Assembly (NCBI GenBank): GCA_045106235.1
Contig: JBGCEJ010000003.1
Span: 124,001-188,000, forward strand
DNA: 64,000 nt
From: UBA4427 sp045106235
Lineage (GTDB): Bacteria > Myxococcota_A > UBA9160 > UBA4427
Direction of reading: 5' to 3'
Shown: positions 25,991-33,950 of the stretch, in pieces
Layout of the letters: each line of letters starts with the position of its first letter
How positions within the stretch are numbered: the stretch's first letter is position 1
The notes under the pieces: generated by a model
The model's input: the letters and a program-made list of their open reading frames with translations, nothing else
The model's database searches: none
What the model was told of the DNA's origin: nothing
Program-made: the position numbers and the translations under genes

Positions 25991-27151
25991 GTGGAACTCA
26001 ATTCCGAGACGATCATTGAGACCGCTCGTAAAATGACCGGCTTGCAGGAGTTTGAATCCGAGTCGTTTAAGGAAGGCCTTGAGATTCTGCTCGCGGATGT
26101 CGCCGAAGAATCTCGGCTGACGGACTCCGGCCGCCAGCGAATCATGGGGCAAAGCGTGATGCAGCTGGCCAATCGGCTCCAAGTGGACGATTGGATCCGG
26201 AATCATCCCGAAGTCCTGGATGAGCCGATCCATGAGCCGCTCTTCGTTTGCGGCATGCCGCGGACGGGGACAACGCTGGCGATCGATTTGCTTCACGCGG
26301 ATCCGGCGCGGCGATGCCTGATCAATTGGGAAGCGAAGAAGAGTGTCCCGCCGCCGGAACCGGATTCCTTTGATTCGGACCCTCGCTTGATTGAGCTGCG
26401 CGGTCAGCTTGCGCCCGCCTTGGCCGGGATGAAGGCGCAGGGGATTCCGATCCCGCATTGGGAAGAAGCGGATGACCCGACGGAATGCATCTTCGTTCTT
26501 GCCGCTGATTTCAGATGCCTGATGTGGGGGTCGCTCATCCCTTGCCGCCGCTACAACGAATGGATTCTTGAGACTTCCGCCGAGCCGGCCTATCGGCATC
26601 TCGAGCGCGTGCTTCAGGTCTTGCAGTCGAAGGTGAAGGGGCGCTGGACGCTGAAGATGCCGTCTCATGCTTTGAATCTGCCGAGTCTGAAGCAGGTTTT
26701 TCCGGACGCTCGCGTGGTGGTGACGCATCGCGATCCGTATAAGACGTTAGGCTCTCTGTGCAGCATGATCGCGGGGGCGCATTCCATGTACATGACCGAG
26801 TCCGATGTGGATTATGTGCGCGAGGTCTATCCCGCTCAGCTCGCTGAACATGCAAATCGGCCCATGGGTTACCGAGATGAGCATGGGGATGAGGGCTTCC
26901 TCGACTTACTCTACGCCGACCTCGTGAAAGATCCTCTGGGCGAGATGAAGCGGATCTATGAATTTACGGGAGATGCCTGGACGGATGAGGTCGCGGGCCA
27001 GATGCAGGCCTGCCTTGAGCGGAACCCGAAAGGGAAGCATGGGGCGCATCGCTATGACCTTGCTCAGTACGGTCTCGATCCCGCGAAGCTTGAGGATCTC
27101 TTCGAACCCTATCGGAAGCGGTACGACGTTCCGCTCGAGGGCCAAAGTTGA
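25991..27151 (+). CDS. PAPS-dependent sulfotransferase family protein
   Basis: A 386-residue sulfotransferase-family protein. The 5'-phosphosulfate loop is VCGMPRTGTT (near 86-95), WTLKMPSHALNLP carries the substrate-side Lys/His, and VVVTHRDPYKTLGSLCSM gives the 3'-phosphate site. It would transfer sulfate from PAPS to a hydroxyl of a small hydrophobic molecule in the cytoplasm. The start is set at GTG 25991, with GGAGG 5 bases upstream; an ATG 51 bases earlier has no ribosome site and lies in the promoter. Its stop overlaps the next gene as TTGA, so it is translationally coupled to a secreted sulfatase-like lipoprotein. That pairing is unusual. Confidence 0.88.
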   Translation: MELNSETIIETARKMTGLQEFESESFKEGLEILLADVAEESRLTDSGRQRIMGQSVMQLANRLQVDDWIRNHPEVLDEPIHEPLFVCGMPRTGTTLAIDLLHADPARRCLINWEAKKSVPPPEPDSFDSDPRLIELRGQLAPALAGMKAQGIPIPHWEEADDPTECIFVLAADFRCLMWGSLIPCRRYNEWILETSAEPAYRHLERVLQVLQSKVKGRWTLKMPSHALNLPSLKQVFPDARVVVTHRDPYKTLGSLCSMIAGAHSMYMTESDVDYVREVYPAQLAEHANRPMGYRDEHGDEGFLDLLYADLVKDPLGEMKRIYEFTGDAWTDEVAGQMQACLERNPKGKHGAHRYDLAQYGLDPAKLEDLFEPYRKRYDVPLEGQS

Positions 27152-28527
27152 GTCGCTTGCAGCGCGACTTTTGTTCGCGGCCTTTAGGGTTGGGGCTGGG
27201 GCTCGGGGTCGCGTTCGTTTTCGGTTTCGTTCTGTCGGGATGCTCGAGCCTCGGTAGTCGGATGGATGTTGTGAATCACAATGAGGGGCAGGTCATGACG
27301 AAGACCAAGGTCGAAGAACTTGCACTCGGGGGGCGCGGCGTCAAAGAAGCGATCTCGTTGGGCGACGGGATCTGGATGTCGCCCGGCGTGACCGCGTCAT
27401 TTCTTGTGACGACGAGCGCCGGTGATGTGGTGATCAATACCGGCCTGCCGAACGAGGGCGAGCATCATCGCACGCTCTTTTCGGCGAAGAGCGATGCCCC
27501 CGTCGATATGGTCGTCTTTACGCAAAGTCACGCTGATCATACGGGCGGGGCGGAGGCCTTTCTCGGTGACGGAACACGTGTGCTGGCCCATGCGAACTAC
27601 GGCGATGTGACGGATTACTGGCATCGATTCGGTCGTTTCTACCGGGACCGTTCGCGTAAGCTCTGGGGTGGCGTGCTGGGCAATACGGACGAGCCCTACG
27701 CACCGCCGCCGCTGCCCCTCCCGACGGAGGTCTTTGAAGATCGCTTCGCCTTTGAGCTGGGCGGGCGACGCTTTGAGTTGCTGTCGACGCCCGGGGGAGA
27801 GACGACGGACTCTTTGGTGGTTTGGCTCCCCGATGAAAAAACTGCGTTCACAGGAAATCTCTTTGGGCCAGCGTTTGGCAATTTTCCGGCGCTCTACACA
27901 ATTCGCGGCGATAAGTATCGCTCGGCGCGCGAATTCCTGCGTTCTCTCGACCGGGTGGCTTCGCTTGGAGCCGAGCGTCTCGTAACGGGGCACGGCGATC
28001 CTATCGAAGGGGCTGCCGTGATTGCGGAGGGGCTCGCACGGGTTCGCGCCGCGGTTCAGTATGTCTACGACGAGACGACCCGAGGCATGAACGAAGGGCG
28101 CGACGTCTACGCGCTGATGCGGGAAGTGCAGTTGCCGGCGGAAATCGCGGTGGGTGAAGCGCATGGCAAGGTGAGCTGGGGCGTGCGGGCGATTTGGGAA
28201 GAGCACGCAGGATGGTTTCACTATGACTCGACCGCTGCGCTTTACGCCGTTCCCGCGCGAGGCGTATGGGAAGAACTTGCGGAGCTCGCGGGAAAGGATG
28301 CGCTGGTGGCGGCGGCGCGGAAGCGGATCGATGCGGGTGAGGTCGTTGAAGCTTTGCATTTGCTTGATGTTGCAGAGGCGCGCGATCCCGATTCGAAGGA
28401 TCTGCTTCGACTGAGGGCTGAAGCGCTTGAGCTTTTGGTTGCGCGTGCGGGCGGAGAGAACTTCTCAGAGATGCGATGGCTGAAGAGTCAGCTCGATGCG
28501 GTTCGCGAAAAACTGGAGTCGCGATAA
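27148..28527 (+). CDS. Alkylsulfatase-like metallo-beta-lactamase-fold lipoprotein
   Basis: A 459-residue protein. The signal peptide ends in lipobox LSGC (Cys32), so it is an exported lipoprotein. The metallo-beta-lactamase core has TQSHADHTGG (His128, Asp130, His131; the first His of HxHxDH is Gln126), STPGGETTDS with a Glu as in SdsA1-type alkylsulfatases, and TGHGDP. Residues about 295-370 resemble the alkylsulfatase dimerisation domain (RGMNEGRDVYALMREV, WFHYD), but the C-terminal SCP-2-like domain is absent. It may release sulfate from alkyl or steroidal sulfates, or hydrolyse another ester. The TTG start overlaps the sulfotransferase stop. A GC hairpin at 28547-28561 follows. Confidence 0.85.
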   Translation: MSRLQRDFCSRPLGLGLGLGVAFVFGFVLSGCSSLGSRMDVVNHNEGQVMTKTKVEELALGGRGVKEAISLGDGIWMSPGVTASFLVTTSAGDVVINTGLPNEGEHHRTLFSAKSDAPVDMVVFTQSHADHTGGAEAFLGDGTRVLAHANYGDVTDYWHRFGRFYRDRSRKLWGGVLGNTDEPYAPPPLPLPTEVFEDRFAFELGGRRFELLSTPGGETTDSLVVWLPDEKTAFTGNLFGPAFGNFPALYTIRGDKYRSAREFLRSLDRVASLGAERLVTGHGDPIEGAAVIAEGLARVRAAVQYVYDETTRGMNEGRDVYALMREVQLPAEIAVGEAHGKVSWGVRAIWEEHAGWFHYDSTAALYAVPARGVWEELAELAGKDALVAAARKRIDAGEVVEALHLLDVAEARDPDSKDLLRLRAEALELLVARAGGENFSEMRWLKSQLDAVREKLESR

Positions 28528-28546
28528 GCGCGCGGCCATGGTCGGG

Positions 28547-28577
28547 GCCTCGCCGCGAGGCGGCCGGGTCGGGTTTT
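28547..28577 (+). terminator. Possible terminator after the alkylsulfatase-like gene
   Basis: GCCTCG (28547-28552) pairs with CGAGGC (28556-28561) over a 3-nt loop, and a T4 run follows at 28574-28577 after a 12-nt GC-rich spacer. The late and short U-tract makes it weak. Confidence 0.4.
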
Positions 28578-28595
28578 GGTCGGGGTGCGTTTCGA

Positions 28596-28633
28596 TTCTT
28601 GCTTGCTGAAAAACCTATATATAGAAGCAAGAA
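28596..28633. promoter_or_regulatory. AT-rich inverted repeat with TATATATAG centre
   Basis: TTCTTGCTT (28596-28604) and AAGCAAGAA (28625-28633) are perfect 9-bp arms enclosing 20 nt that include TATATATAG. It stands about 150 bp upstream of the CoA-transferase gene, in the most AT-rich stretch of the window. It could be an operator around a -10 box or a structured leader. Confidence 0.45.
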
Positions 28634-28737
28634 AGAAATCGTTTGAGCGATGTCCGTGATGCATCAAAAAGCAAATTGCGTACTCTGAAAACGCTTATTT
28701 GGTTAGTCGTGAATCAGGATCAAGACTTCCTAAAAAA

Positions 28738-28752
28738 GAGAATTGGATTACC
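28738..28752. promoter_or_regulatory. Degenerate operator-like site upstream of the CoA-transferase operon
   Basis: On the minus strand it reads GGTAATCCAATTCTC, keeping the invariant ATTCTC half and the central AA of the left arm. It lies 27 bp upstream of the ATG at 28780. Weaker than the five main sites. Confidence 0.35.
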
Positions 28753-28779
28753 AGAATCGAAAGGGTCGAAACGTTGGAG

Positions 28780-29967
28780 ATGAACACGAAGCGAAGAGGC
28801 CCTTTGACGGATGTGCGGGTCATTGATCTGACCCAGGCGCTCGCCGGACCGTTTTGCACGATGCTTTTGGCTGATCTTGGCGCGGACGTCATTAAGGTGG
28901 AGCCGCCGAAAGGGGACTTCACTCGGTACGGCGGTCCATTCACGAAGGGCGATACCGAACGGACTTGCGGCGGCTACTTCTCAAGCGTGAATCGTTCGAA
29001 GCGCTCGATCGTTCTGGATCTCAACGACGAATCCGATCGAGAGACCTTGCTTGAACTCATCGATGGCGCGGACGTCTTTGTCGAGAACACGCGGCCGGGC
29101 GTGCTTGAGAAGTTCGGGCTCGGCTACGAGTCGCTATCAAAGCGGAAGGCGTCCTTGGTTTACGGGGCGGTTCGCGGCTTCGGTGATCCGCGAACGGGGG
29201 AGAGTCCGTACGGTGATTGGCCCGCCTTCGATATTGTGGCGCAGGCGATGTCCGGACTCGTTTCGACGACGGGGGCGAAGGGGTCCCAGGGGACGCGCGT
29301 CGGTCCGTCGATTGGCGACGTGTATCCCGCGACGCTTCTGGCGCTCGGGATTGTCGCCGGCGTGCATCATGCGCGCCGCACGGGCGAGGGGCAGTTCGTG
29401 GACGTCGCTATGTACGATGCACTGGTCGCACTTTGTGAAGAGACGATTTATCGATGGAGCTACTGGGAGCGGACGGATAAGCCCCACGGCGATCATCATC
29501 CGATCCATGTGCCCTTCGGCATTTTCCCGACGGCGGATGGCGCCTGCGCGATTGCGGCGCCAACGACCCATTGGCCGATTCTCTGCAAAATCATGGAGCG
29601 CCCCGACTTGATCGAGGACGAGCGGACGCGGACGAATCGCGACCGCAACGGAAATCGCGAACTCGTCGAAGAAGTCATCACAGCCTGGAGCTCGGCGCGG
29701 ACGACGGCGGAGGTGGTGGAGATCCTTGGCGGAAAAGTTCCGGTCGGCCCGGTCAACACGAATCAGGATCTTTTTAACGATCCGCATCTCCGCGCGCGGG
29801 ATATGCTCGTTGATCTCGATACGCCCGGGGCGACGCGTTCGACGACTTTCGCGAACACGCCGATCAAATACACGGCGACGCCCGGCGGTGTTCATCGCAC
29901 GTCGCCGCGGCTCGGGGAGCATACGGACGAAGTCCTCGCGGAGATCGGCCGATCGTCTTCGGATTGA
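28780..29967 (+). CDS. CaiB/BaiF family III CoA-transferase
   Basis: A 395-residue family III CoA-transferase. The N-terminus VRVIDLTQALAGPFCTMLLADLGAD is diagnostic, and the catalytic Asp is Asp151 in WPAFDIVAQAM. It moves CoA between an acyl-CoA and a free acid through a mixed anhydride and thioester on that Asp. The ATG at 28780 fits the family start; a TTG two codons upstream with AAAGGG 8 bases before it is the alternative. First gene of a rightward operon with an SDR and a thioesterase. A second, diverged paralogue is at 42755. Confidence 0.92.
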   Translation: MNTKRRGPLTDVRVIDLTQALAGPFCTMLLADLGADVIKVEPPKGDFTRYGGPFTKGDTERTCGGYFSSVNRSKRSIVLDLNDESDRETLLELIDGADVFVENTRPGVLEKFGLGYESLSKRKASLVYGAVRGFGDPRTGESPYGDWPAFDIVAQAMSGLVSTTGAKGSQGTRVGPSIGDVYPATLLALGIVAGVHHARRTGEGQFVDVAMYDALVALCEETIYRWSYWERTDKPHGDHHPIHVPFGIFPTADGACAIAAPTTHWPILCKIMERPDLIEDERTRTNRDRNGNRELVEEVITAWSSARTTAEVVEILGGKVPVGPVNTNQDLFNDPHLRARDMLVDLDTPGATRSTTFANTPIKYTATPGGVHRTSPRLGEHTDEVLAEIGRSSSD

Positions 29968-30002
29968 GTCGTTGTTGAAGAGCTTGCGGAAGGAGGGGGC
30001 GC

Positions 30003-30794
30003 ATGCCTGATGGGCAAACAGATCTGGCAGACCTGAAGGGGCGAACGGCCTTGGTGACAGGCGCGGGGGATGTGGGTTCGGAGATTGCGCTCCGGCTTGC
30101 GCGTCACGGCGCGGGGCAGGTCGCGGTTGTGGATCTGGACGCGGCGCGTGCGGAAAAAGTCGCTGGGCAGATTAAGGCCGCCGGCGCGCGGGGGATCCCG
30201 CTGGTCGCGGACCTGACGAATCCGGATGAAGTGTCTCGGTTGCCTCGAGCGATCGAAGAAGCCGGCGCGACGGTGGATATTCTTGTGAACAACGCGGGGA
30301 TGCCGCCCAATTTTTATGAGCAGGGCAAGGGGCGCTCGCCTTTCGTTGAATCGGATCCGGGGGATTGGGCGCCGCTTCTCGATTTGAATCTGGATGCCGT
30401 CCTGAGAATGACCCATGCCTTCGTCCCGCAGATGATCGAGCGGGAGTTCGGGCGCGTCATCACCATCGTTTCGGATTCGGCGCGGGTGGGTGACCGAAAT
30501 ATGGCGATCTACGCAGCGGCCAAAGGCGGAGCCTCGGCTTTCATGCGTTCGCTCGCGAGCGAGGTCGGTCCATTCGGGATCACGGCGAATTGCGTTTCCC
30601 TCGGCACGATCTGGCGATCGCCGGAGCCGCCCGAGGGCCGCGTCGCGAAAGCGGCGGAACGGCTCTATCCCCTCGGTCGATACGGCGAAGTGGAAGATGT
30701 CTCATCGATGGTCACCTTTCTTGCGAGCGATGCGGCGAAATGGATTACGGGACAGGTGTACGGGGTGAATGGTGGGTATACGTACGGGCTGTGA
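30003..30794 (+). CDS. Short-chain dehydrogenase
   Basis: A 263-residue SDR: TGAGDVGSE cofactor loop, NNAGMPP, Ser in VSDSARVGD, YAAAKGG with catalytic Tyr and Lys, and the VNGGYTYGL tail. The form is that of 3-oxoacyl or hydroxyacyl-CoA reductases. It starts 35 bp after the CoA-transferase and is followed 81 bp later by the acyl-CoA thioesterase, so all three probably share a transcript. The substrate is not evident. Confidence 0.9.
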   Translation: MPDGQTDLADLKGRTALVTGAGDVGSEIALRLARHGAGQVAVVDLDAARAEKVAGQIKAAGARGIPLVADLTNPDEVSRLPRAIEEAGATVDILVNNAGMPPNFYEQGKGRSPFVESDPGDWAPLLDLNLDAVLRMTHAFVPQMIEREFGRVITIVSDSARVGDRNMAIYAAAKGGASAFMRSLASEVGPFGITANCVSLGTIWRSPEPPEGRVAKAAERLYPLGRYGEVEDVSSMVTFLASDAAKWITGQVYGVNGGYTYGL

Positions 30795-30875
30795 ATGCCT
30801 GCACGGTCTTGGCCCTGGGTGAATGGAAGTGAAGAGCGCGCGCCGGTGGCCCCGCCGCGCGAAAGGAGTGGAACG

Positions 30876-31709
30876 ATGACCGTGCAATCGCGGGTGCTTG
30901 AGCTCGAAGAACTCGAAACCGACCGTTTTGCGGCCCCCCATCCGGAAGACGACCCGGAAGGTTGGAATGTGATCTTCAGCGGCCAGCTCCTCGCCCAGAT
31001 GATCATGGCGGCGGATTCCGTTTTCGCGGGGAAGCTCGATGTGAAGTCTATTCAAGCGATCTTCTCACGCGCGGGGAACTACGACTCGCCGCTTGAACTT
31101 CGAACGGAAACGACGCATGCCGGTCGTTTGTTCGGGAGTACGACCGTTACGGCCTATCAAGGAGAGCGGCTGCTGTCGCGAGGGTTGATCCTGGGGAGTG
31201 CCGACGAGGAGGATCTCGTGCGCCACGGACCGAAGGCGCCGGAGGTCCCTGCTCCGGACTCACTTGCAGCCGATCCTAAGGCGCAATGCTTTCCCGGCGC
31301 AGAGACGCGGCGTGTTCCAAGCACGGAAGTCTCGGCGACGGCAGAGGGTGCACCCGGTCTCGATTTCTGGGTTCGCTATCCGGGCGGGGCGCCGTCCGTG
31401 GCGATCGCGCAGGCGATTCTCGCGTGGTCCCAGCCGGGCGAGTTCATTGGGCTCGCTATGCAGCCGCATGCGGATGTGATGTCGATCGAGGACGCGCACA
31501 AGCATCTCTCCACCGGCGTGATCGCACACACGATTCATTTTCAGGAACGTTTCGATATCGGAGACTGGCTCTTGGTGAGCCTGGGCGGGAGCGTGGCCAG
31601 TCGCGGTCGGGTCTACGGCGAGGGCCGCGTCTTCGACCGGGCGGGGCGACTCGTTTCGACGTTTTCACAAGACAGCATGCTGAAGGCAGCGACGGGCGGG
31701 AAGCTCTAG
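30876..31709 (+). CDS. Acyl-CoA thioesterase II (TesB-like) double hot-dog protein
   Basis: A 277-residue TesB-like protein with two hot-dog domains. The N-terminal half has FSGQLLAQMIMAA and SIQAIFSRAG, the usual TesB helix and strand; the C-terminal half has PSVAIAQAILAWSQ and HTIHFQERFDIGDWLLV. It hydrolyses acyl-CoA to free acid and CoA, which may relieve CoA sequestration during growth on slowly metabolised acids. ATG 30876 follows AAAGGAG; an open frame further upstream has no family resemblance. Its end overlaps the convergent TetR gene by 4 bp. Confidence 0.9.
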   Translation: MTVQSRVLELEELETDRFAAPHPEDDPEGWNVIFSGQLLAQMIMAADSVFAGKLDVKSIQAIFSRAGNYDSPLELRTETTHAGRLFGSTTVTAYQGERLLSRGLILGSADEEDLVRHGPKAPEVPAPDSLAADPKAQCFPGAETRRVPSTEVSATAEGAPGLDFWVRYPGGAPSVAIAQAILAWSQPGEFIGLAMQPHADVMSIEDAHKHLSTGVIAHTIHFQERFDIGDWLLVSLGGSVASRGRVYGEGRVFDRAGRLVSTFSQDSMLKAATGGKL

Positions 31710-32395
31710 CCCTTCGTTCCGCCCTCGAGACCCTGAAGGCAGAACGCCCAGGTCTCTTCGGCCGAGACTTGCATGCGCGGATCGTCGGCCACGCGCGAGA
31801 AGAGCCAGCTATGCATAACGGTTTGCTGGATCAGCGACGCGGTCTTGCTTGTGCTCTCGACTTGGATGAGGCCGGCTTCTTGCGCCTCGTCGATGAGGCG
31901 GACGAGCTTGCGCGATAGCGGGAACATCACGCTCCCCACGCGCTCGGGGTTCTTCATGCCGAGGTTCCAAGAGAAGTCGGTGATAGGGACGCGGTTGAAG
32001 CGTCCGCGCTGGGCGGCGGAATCGTCGGGCGCGCACCATTCATGGAGGCGAATCGTAAAGGCGCGGAGTCGAGCGATCGGTTCAGATTCAGCATCGACCG
32101 CCGCGGCGATATCATCGGTGGCTTCCCTAACGGATTCTTCGAAGAGTGCGAAGAGCAGTTCGTCCTTGCCATCGAAATACTGGTAGAAACTGCGAAGCGA
32201 CTGGCCGGAGCGCTCGACGACCTCCTGGATCGTGAATTCCGTCGAGGATTTATCTTCGAGGAGAGCGAGCGCGGCATCGAGGAATCGCTGAACCCGCTCT
32301 TCGGCTCGGGCGCGGGCTCGGACGAGTCGCCGGGAGACCGCCTGTTCGCGCCATGCGGGCTCGTCGGTCTGATCGCTCTCGTCCTTTTTCGACAT
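31706..32395 (-). CDS. TetR-family transcriptional regulator
   Basis: A 229-residue regulator. The N-terminal helix-turn-helix is at about 54-74 (FTIQEVVERSGQSLRSFYQYF), followed by the KDELLFALFEES helix typical of TetR proteins; the C-terminal ligand domain is rich in Trp, Phe and Met. A basic stretch (RRLVRARARAEERV, 22-35) precedes the DNA-binding domain. Such repressors usually bind short palindromes and release on acyl-CoA or hydrophobic ligands. It is the only regulator gene in the catabolic region and is divergent from the MFS transporter. An inverted repeat at 32442-32458, related in its left half to the window-wide palindrome, lies in that gap. Control of the whole cluster is an inference. 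Confidence 0.93.
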   Translation of the reverse strand: MSKKDESDQTDEPAWREQAVSRRLVRARARAEERVQRFLDAALALLEDKSSTEFTIQEVVERSGQSLRSFYQYFDGKDELLFALFEESVREATDDIAAAVDAESEPIARLRAFTIRLHEWCAPDDSAAQRGRFNRVPITDFSWNLGMKNPERVGSVMFPLSRKLVRLIDEAQEAGLIQVESTSKTASLIQQTVMHSWLFSRVADDPRMQVSAEETWAFCLQGLEGGTKG

Positions 32396-32441
32396 GATCT
32401 CCGTGTTCCTCGTAGGGCGCCGGATTGCTCCGAACGACGCT

Positions 32442-32458
32442 GAAATGATACCGCTTTC
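32442..32458. promoter_or_regulatory. Inverted repeat in the TetR/MFS divergent gap
   Basis: GAAA and TTTC arms flank a 9-nt centre. On the minus strand the site reads GAAAGCGGTATCATTTC, whose first 11 bases fit the consensus GARARCGNNAT seen at the regulon sites, with a 2-nt insertion before the right arm. It could be the TetR autoregulatory site. Confidence 0.4.
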
Positions 32459-32574
32459 GCCGCGTTCCTACACCACGGGCTGCCCGGGGTGTTGGGCCGC
32501 TCCGGCCGCAGTGGGCTACACGTGCGGAGGCGCCCGGCATAGGAATGAGGCCGAGGCGCAGGAGGAATTTCGGA

Positions 32575-33897
32575 TTGAGTGTAGGTCCCGCGAGTATGGG
32601 GAACGACGATGGAGGCGAAAGCGGCGGTTCGGCGCCCAGCCGGCGCTATAGCGCCTATGTACTGGGGGTTCTGTTTCTCGTTCAGATCGTCAACATGGCG
32701 GATCGGCAGATGCTGGCGATCGTCATGGACGATATCGGGGAAACCTTCGAGGTCTCCGATACCGCGATGGGGTTCTTGAGCGGCCTGGCTTTCGCGATTT
32801 TCTACACGATCGCGGGACTTCCGATCGCTCGCTGGGCGGATACAGGCGTGCGCCGGTCAATTCTGGCACTCGGGATTCTCGTCTGGAGCGCAATGACCGC
32901 AGCGAGCGGCCTCGCCCGGAGCTTCGCGCAGCTTGCGATTGCGCGGGTGGGCGTCGGTGTTGGGGAGGCGACCGCGACGCCGACTTCTCATTCGCTGGTT
33001 TCTGATTATTTCCCGGAGCAGAGCCGAGGAAAGGCGCTGGCCGTGCTCGCGATGGGAGCGAGTCTCGGCGCGATGATCGGCAATATTGCGGCCGGGGTGA
33101 TCGCGGATGCCTACGGTTGGCGGTCGGCGTTCTTCATTCTCGGGATTCCCGGAATCTTCCTGGCGCTTCTGCTTCGGTTCACGGTGAAGGAACCGGTTCG
33201 AGGTGCCTCTGACCGAGCCCCGACCGAGGATCGCACGGAGCCCCTCGGCGATGTGTTCCGCTTTTTACTCGGGCTTCCCGCGTATCGACACCTTCTGATC
33301 GCCGCGGCGATTCACTATTTCGCTCATTTTGGCGCAGGGATGTGGATGCCGACCTATCTGATTCGGGTGCATTCGATGACGAAGACGGAAGTCGGGACGG
33401 GGCTTGCCGCGGCGAGTATCGCCTCGGTCGCCGGCACTTTCTTCGGGGGCTGGCTCGCGGACCGCATGGGACCGAAAAATGCGAAATGGTATTTTTGGCT
33501 CCCCGCGCTTGGGACGATCGCCGCTTTGCCCTTCTGGGTTCTCACGCTGATGAGTGAGACTGGGTCGACCGCGCTCGCTTGGGCCGTTCCGTATTATTTT
33601 TGCTCGGCGATCTGGTCGGCGCCCATGCAGGCGACTTCGCAGTCTCTCGCGCGGCCGCGGATGCGCGGCATGTCCGCGGCCATCACGTCCTTCGTGATTA
33701 CGATGGTGGGGATGGGGCTCGGGCCTTTGGCGATCGGTGCGATCAGCGATGCCTATGAGCCGACTCAGGGAGCGGGCTCGATCCGAACGGCGCTGCTTAT
33801 GCTTGCGGTGGTGAATCTTTGGGCGCTCGTTCACAATGTGATGGGCGCTCGGACGATCCAGGAAGACCTTCGCGCCAAGGAAGTGTCACTGAACTGA
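32575..33897 (+). CDS. Major facilitator superfamily transporter, Spinster-like
   Basis: A 440-residue integral membrane protein with about 12 hydrophobic helices. NMADRQMLAIVMDDIGETFE and GLAFAIFYTIAGLPIARWAD near the N-terminus are characteristic of the Spinster-type MFS group, followed by the RVGVGVGEAT and PEQSRGKAL loop motifs. It probably imports or exports a hydrophobic acid or lipid-like substrate. TTG 32575 is proposed as start because GGAGGA lies 8 bases upstream; ATG 32596 is the alternative. It is divergent from the TetR gene and heads a short rightward set. Confidence 0.9.
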   Translation: MSVGPASMGNDDGGESGGSAPSRRYSAYVLGVLFLVQIVNMADRQMLAIVMDDIGETFEVSDTAMGFLSGLAFAIFYTIAGLPIARWADTGVRRSILALGILVWSAMTAASGLARSFAQLAIARVGVGVGEATATPTSHSLVSDYFPEQSRGKALAVLAMGASLGAMIGNIAAGVIADAYGWRSAFFILGIPGIFLALLLRFTVKEPVRGASDRAPTEDRTEPLGDVFRFLLGLPAYRHLLIAAAIHYFAHFGAGMWMPTYLIRVHSMTKTEVGTGLAAASIASVAGTFFGGWLADRMGPKNAKWYFWLPALGTIAALPFWVLTLMSETGSTALAWAVPYYFCSAIWSAPMQATSQSLARPRMRGMSAAITSFVITMVGMGLGPLAIGAISDAYEPTQGAGSIRTALLMLAVVNLWALVHNVMGARTIQEDLRAKEVSLN

Positions 33898-33950
33898 GTG
33901 AACGGGAGGCTCGCAGTCTCCGCTGAGCCCGCTTTGAAAGGGAATGGAAA

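Noticed and set aside
32396..32574. Riboswitch or other structured leader upstream of the MFS gene
   Set aside because: Only a short inverted repeat was found; no conserved riboswitch core could be recognised by eye.
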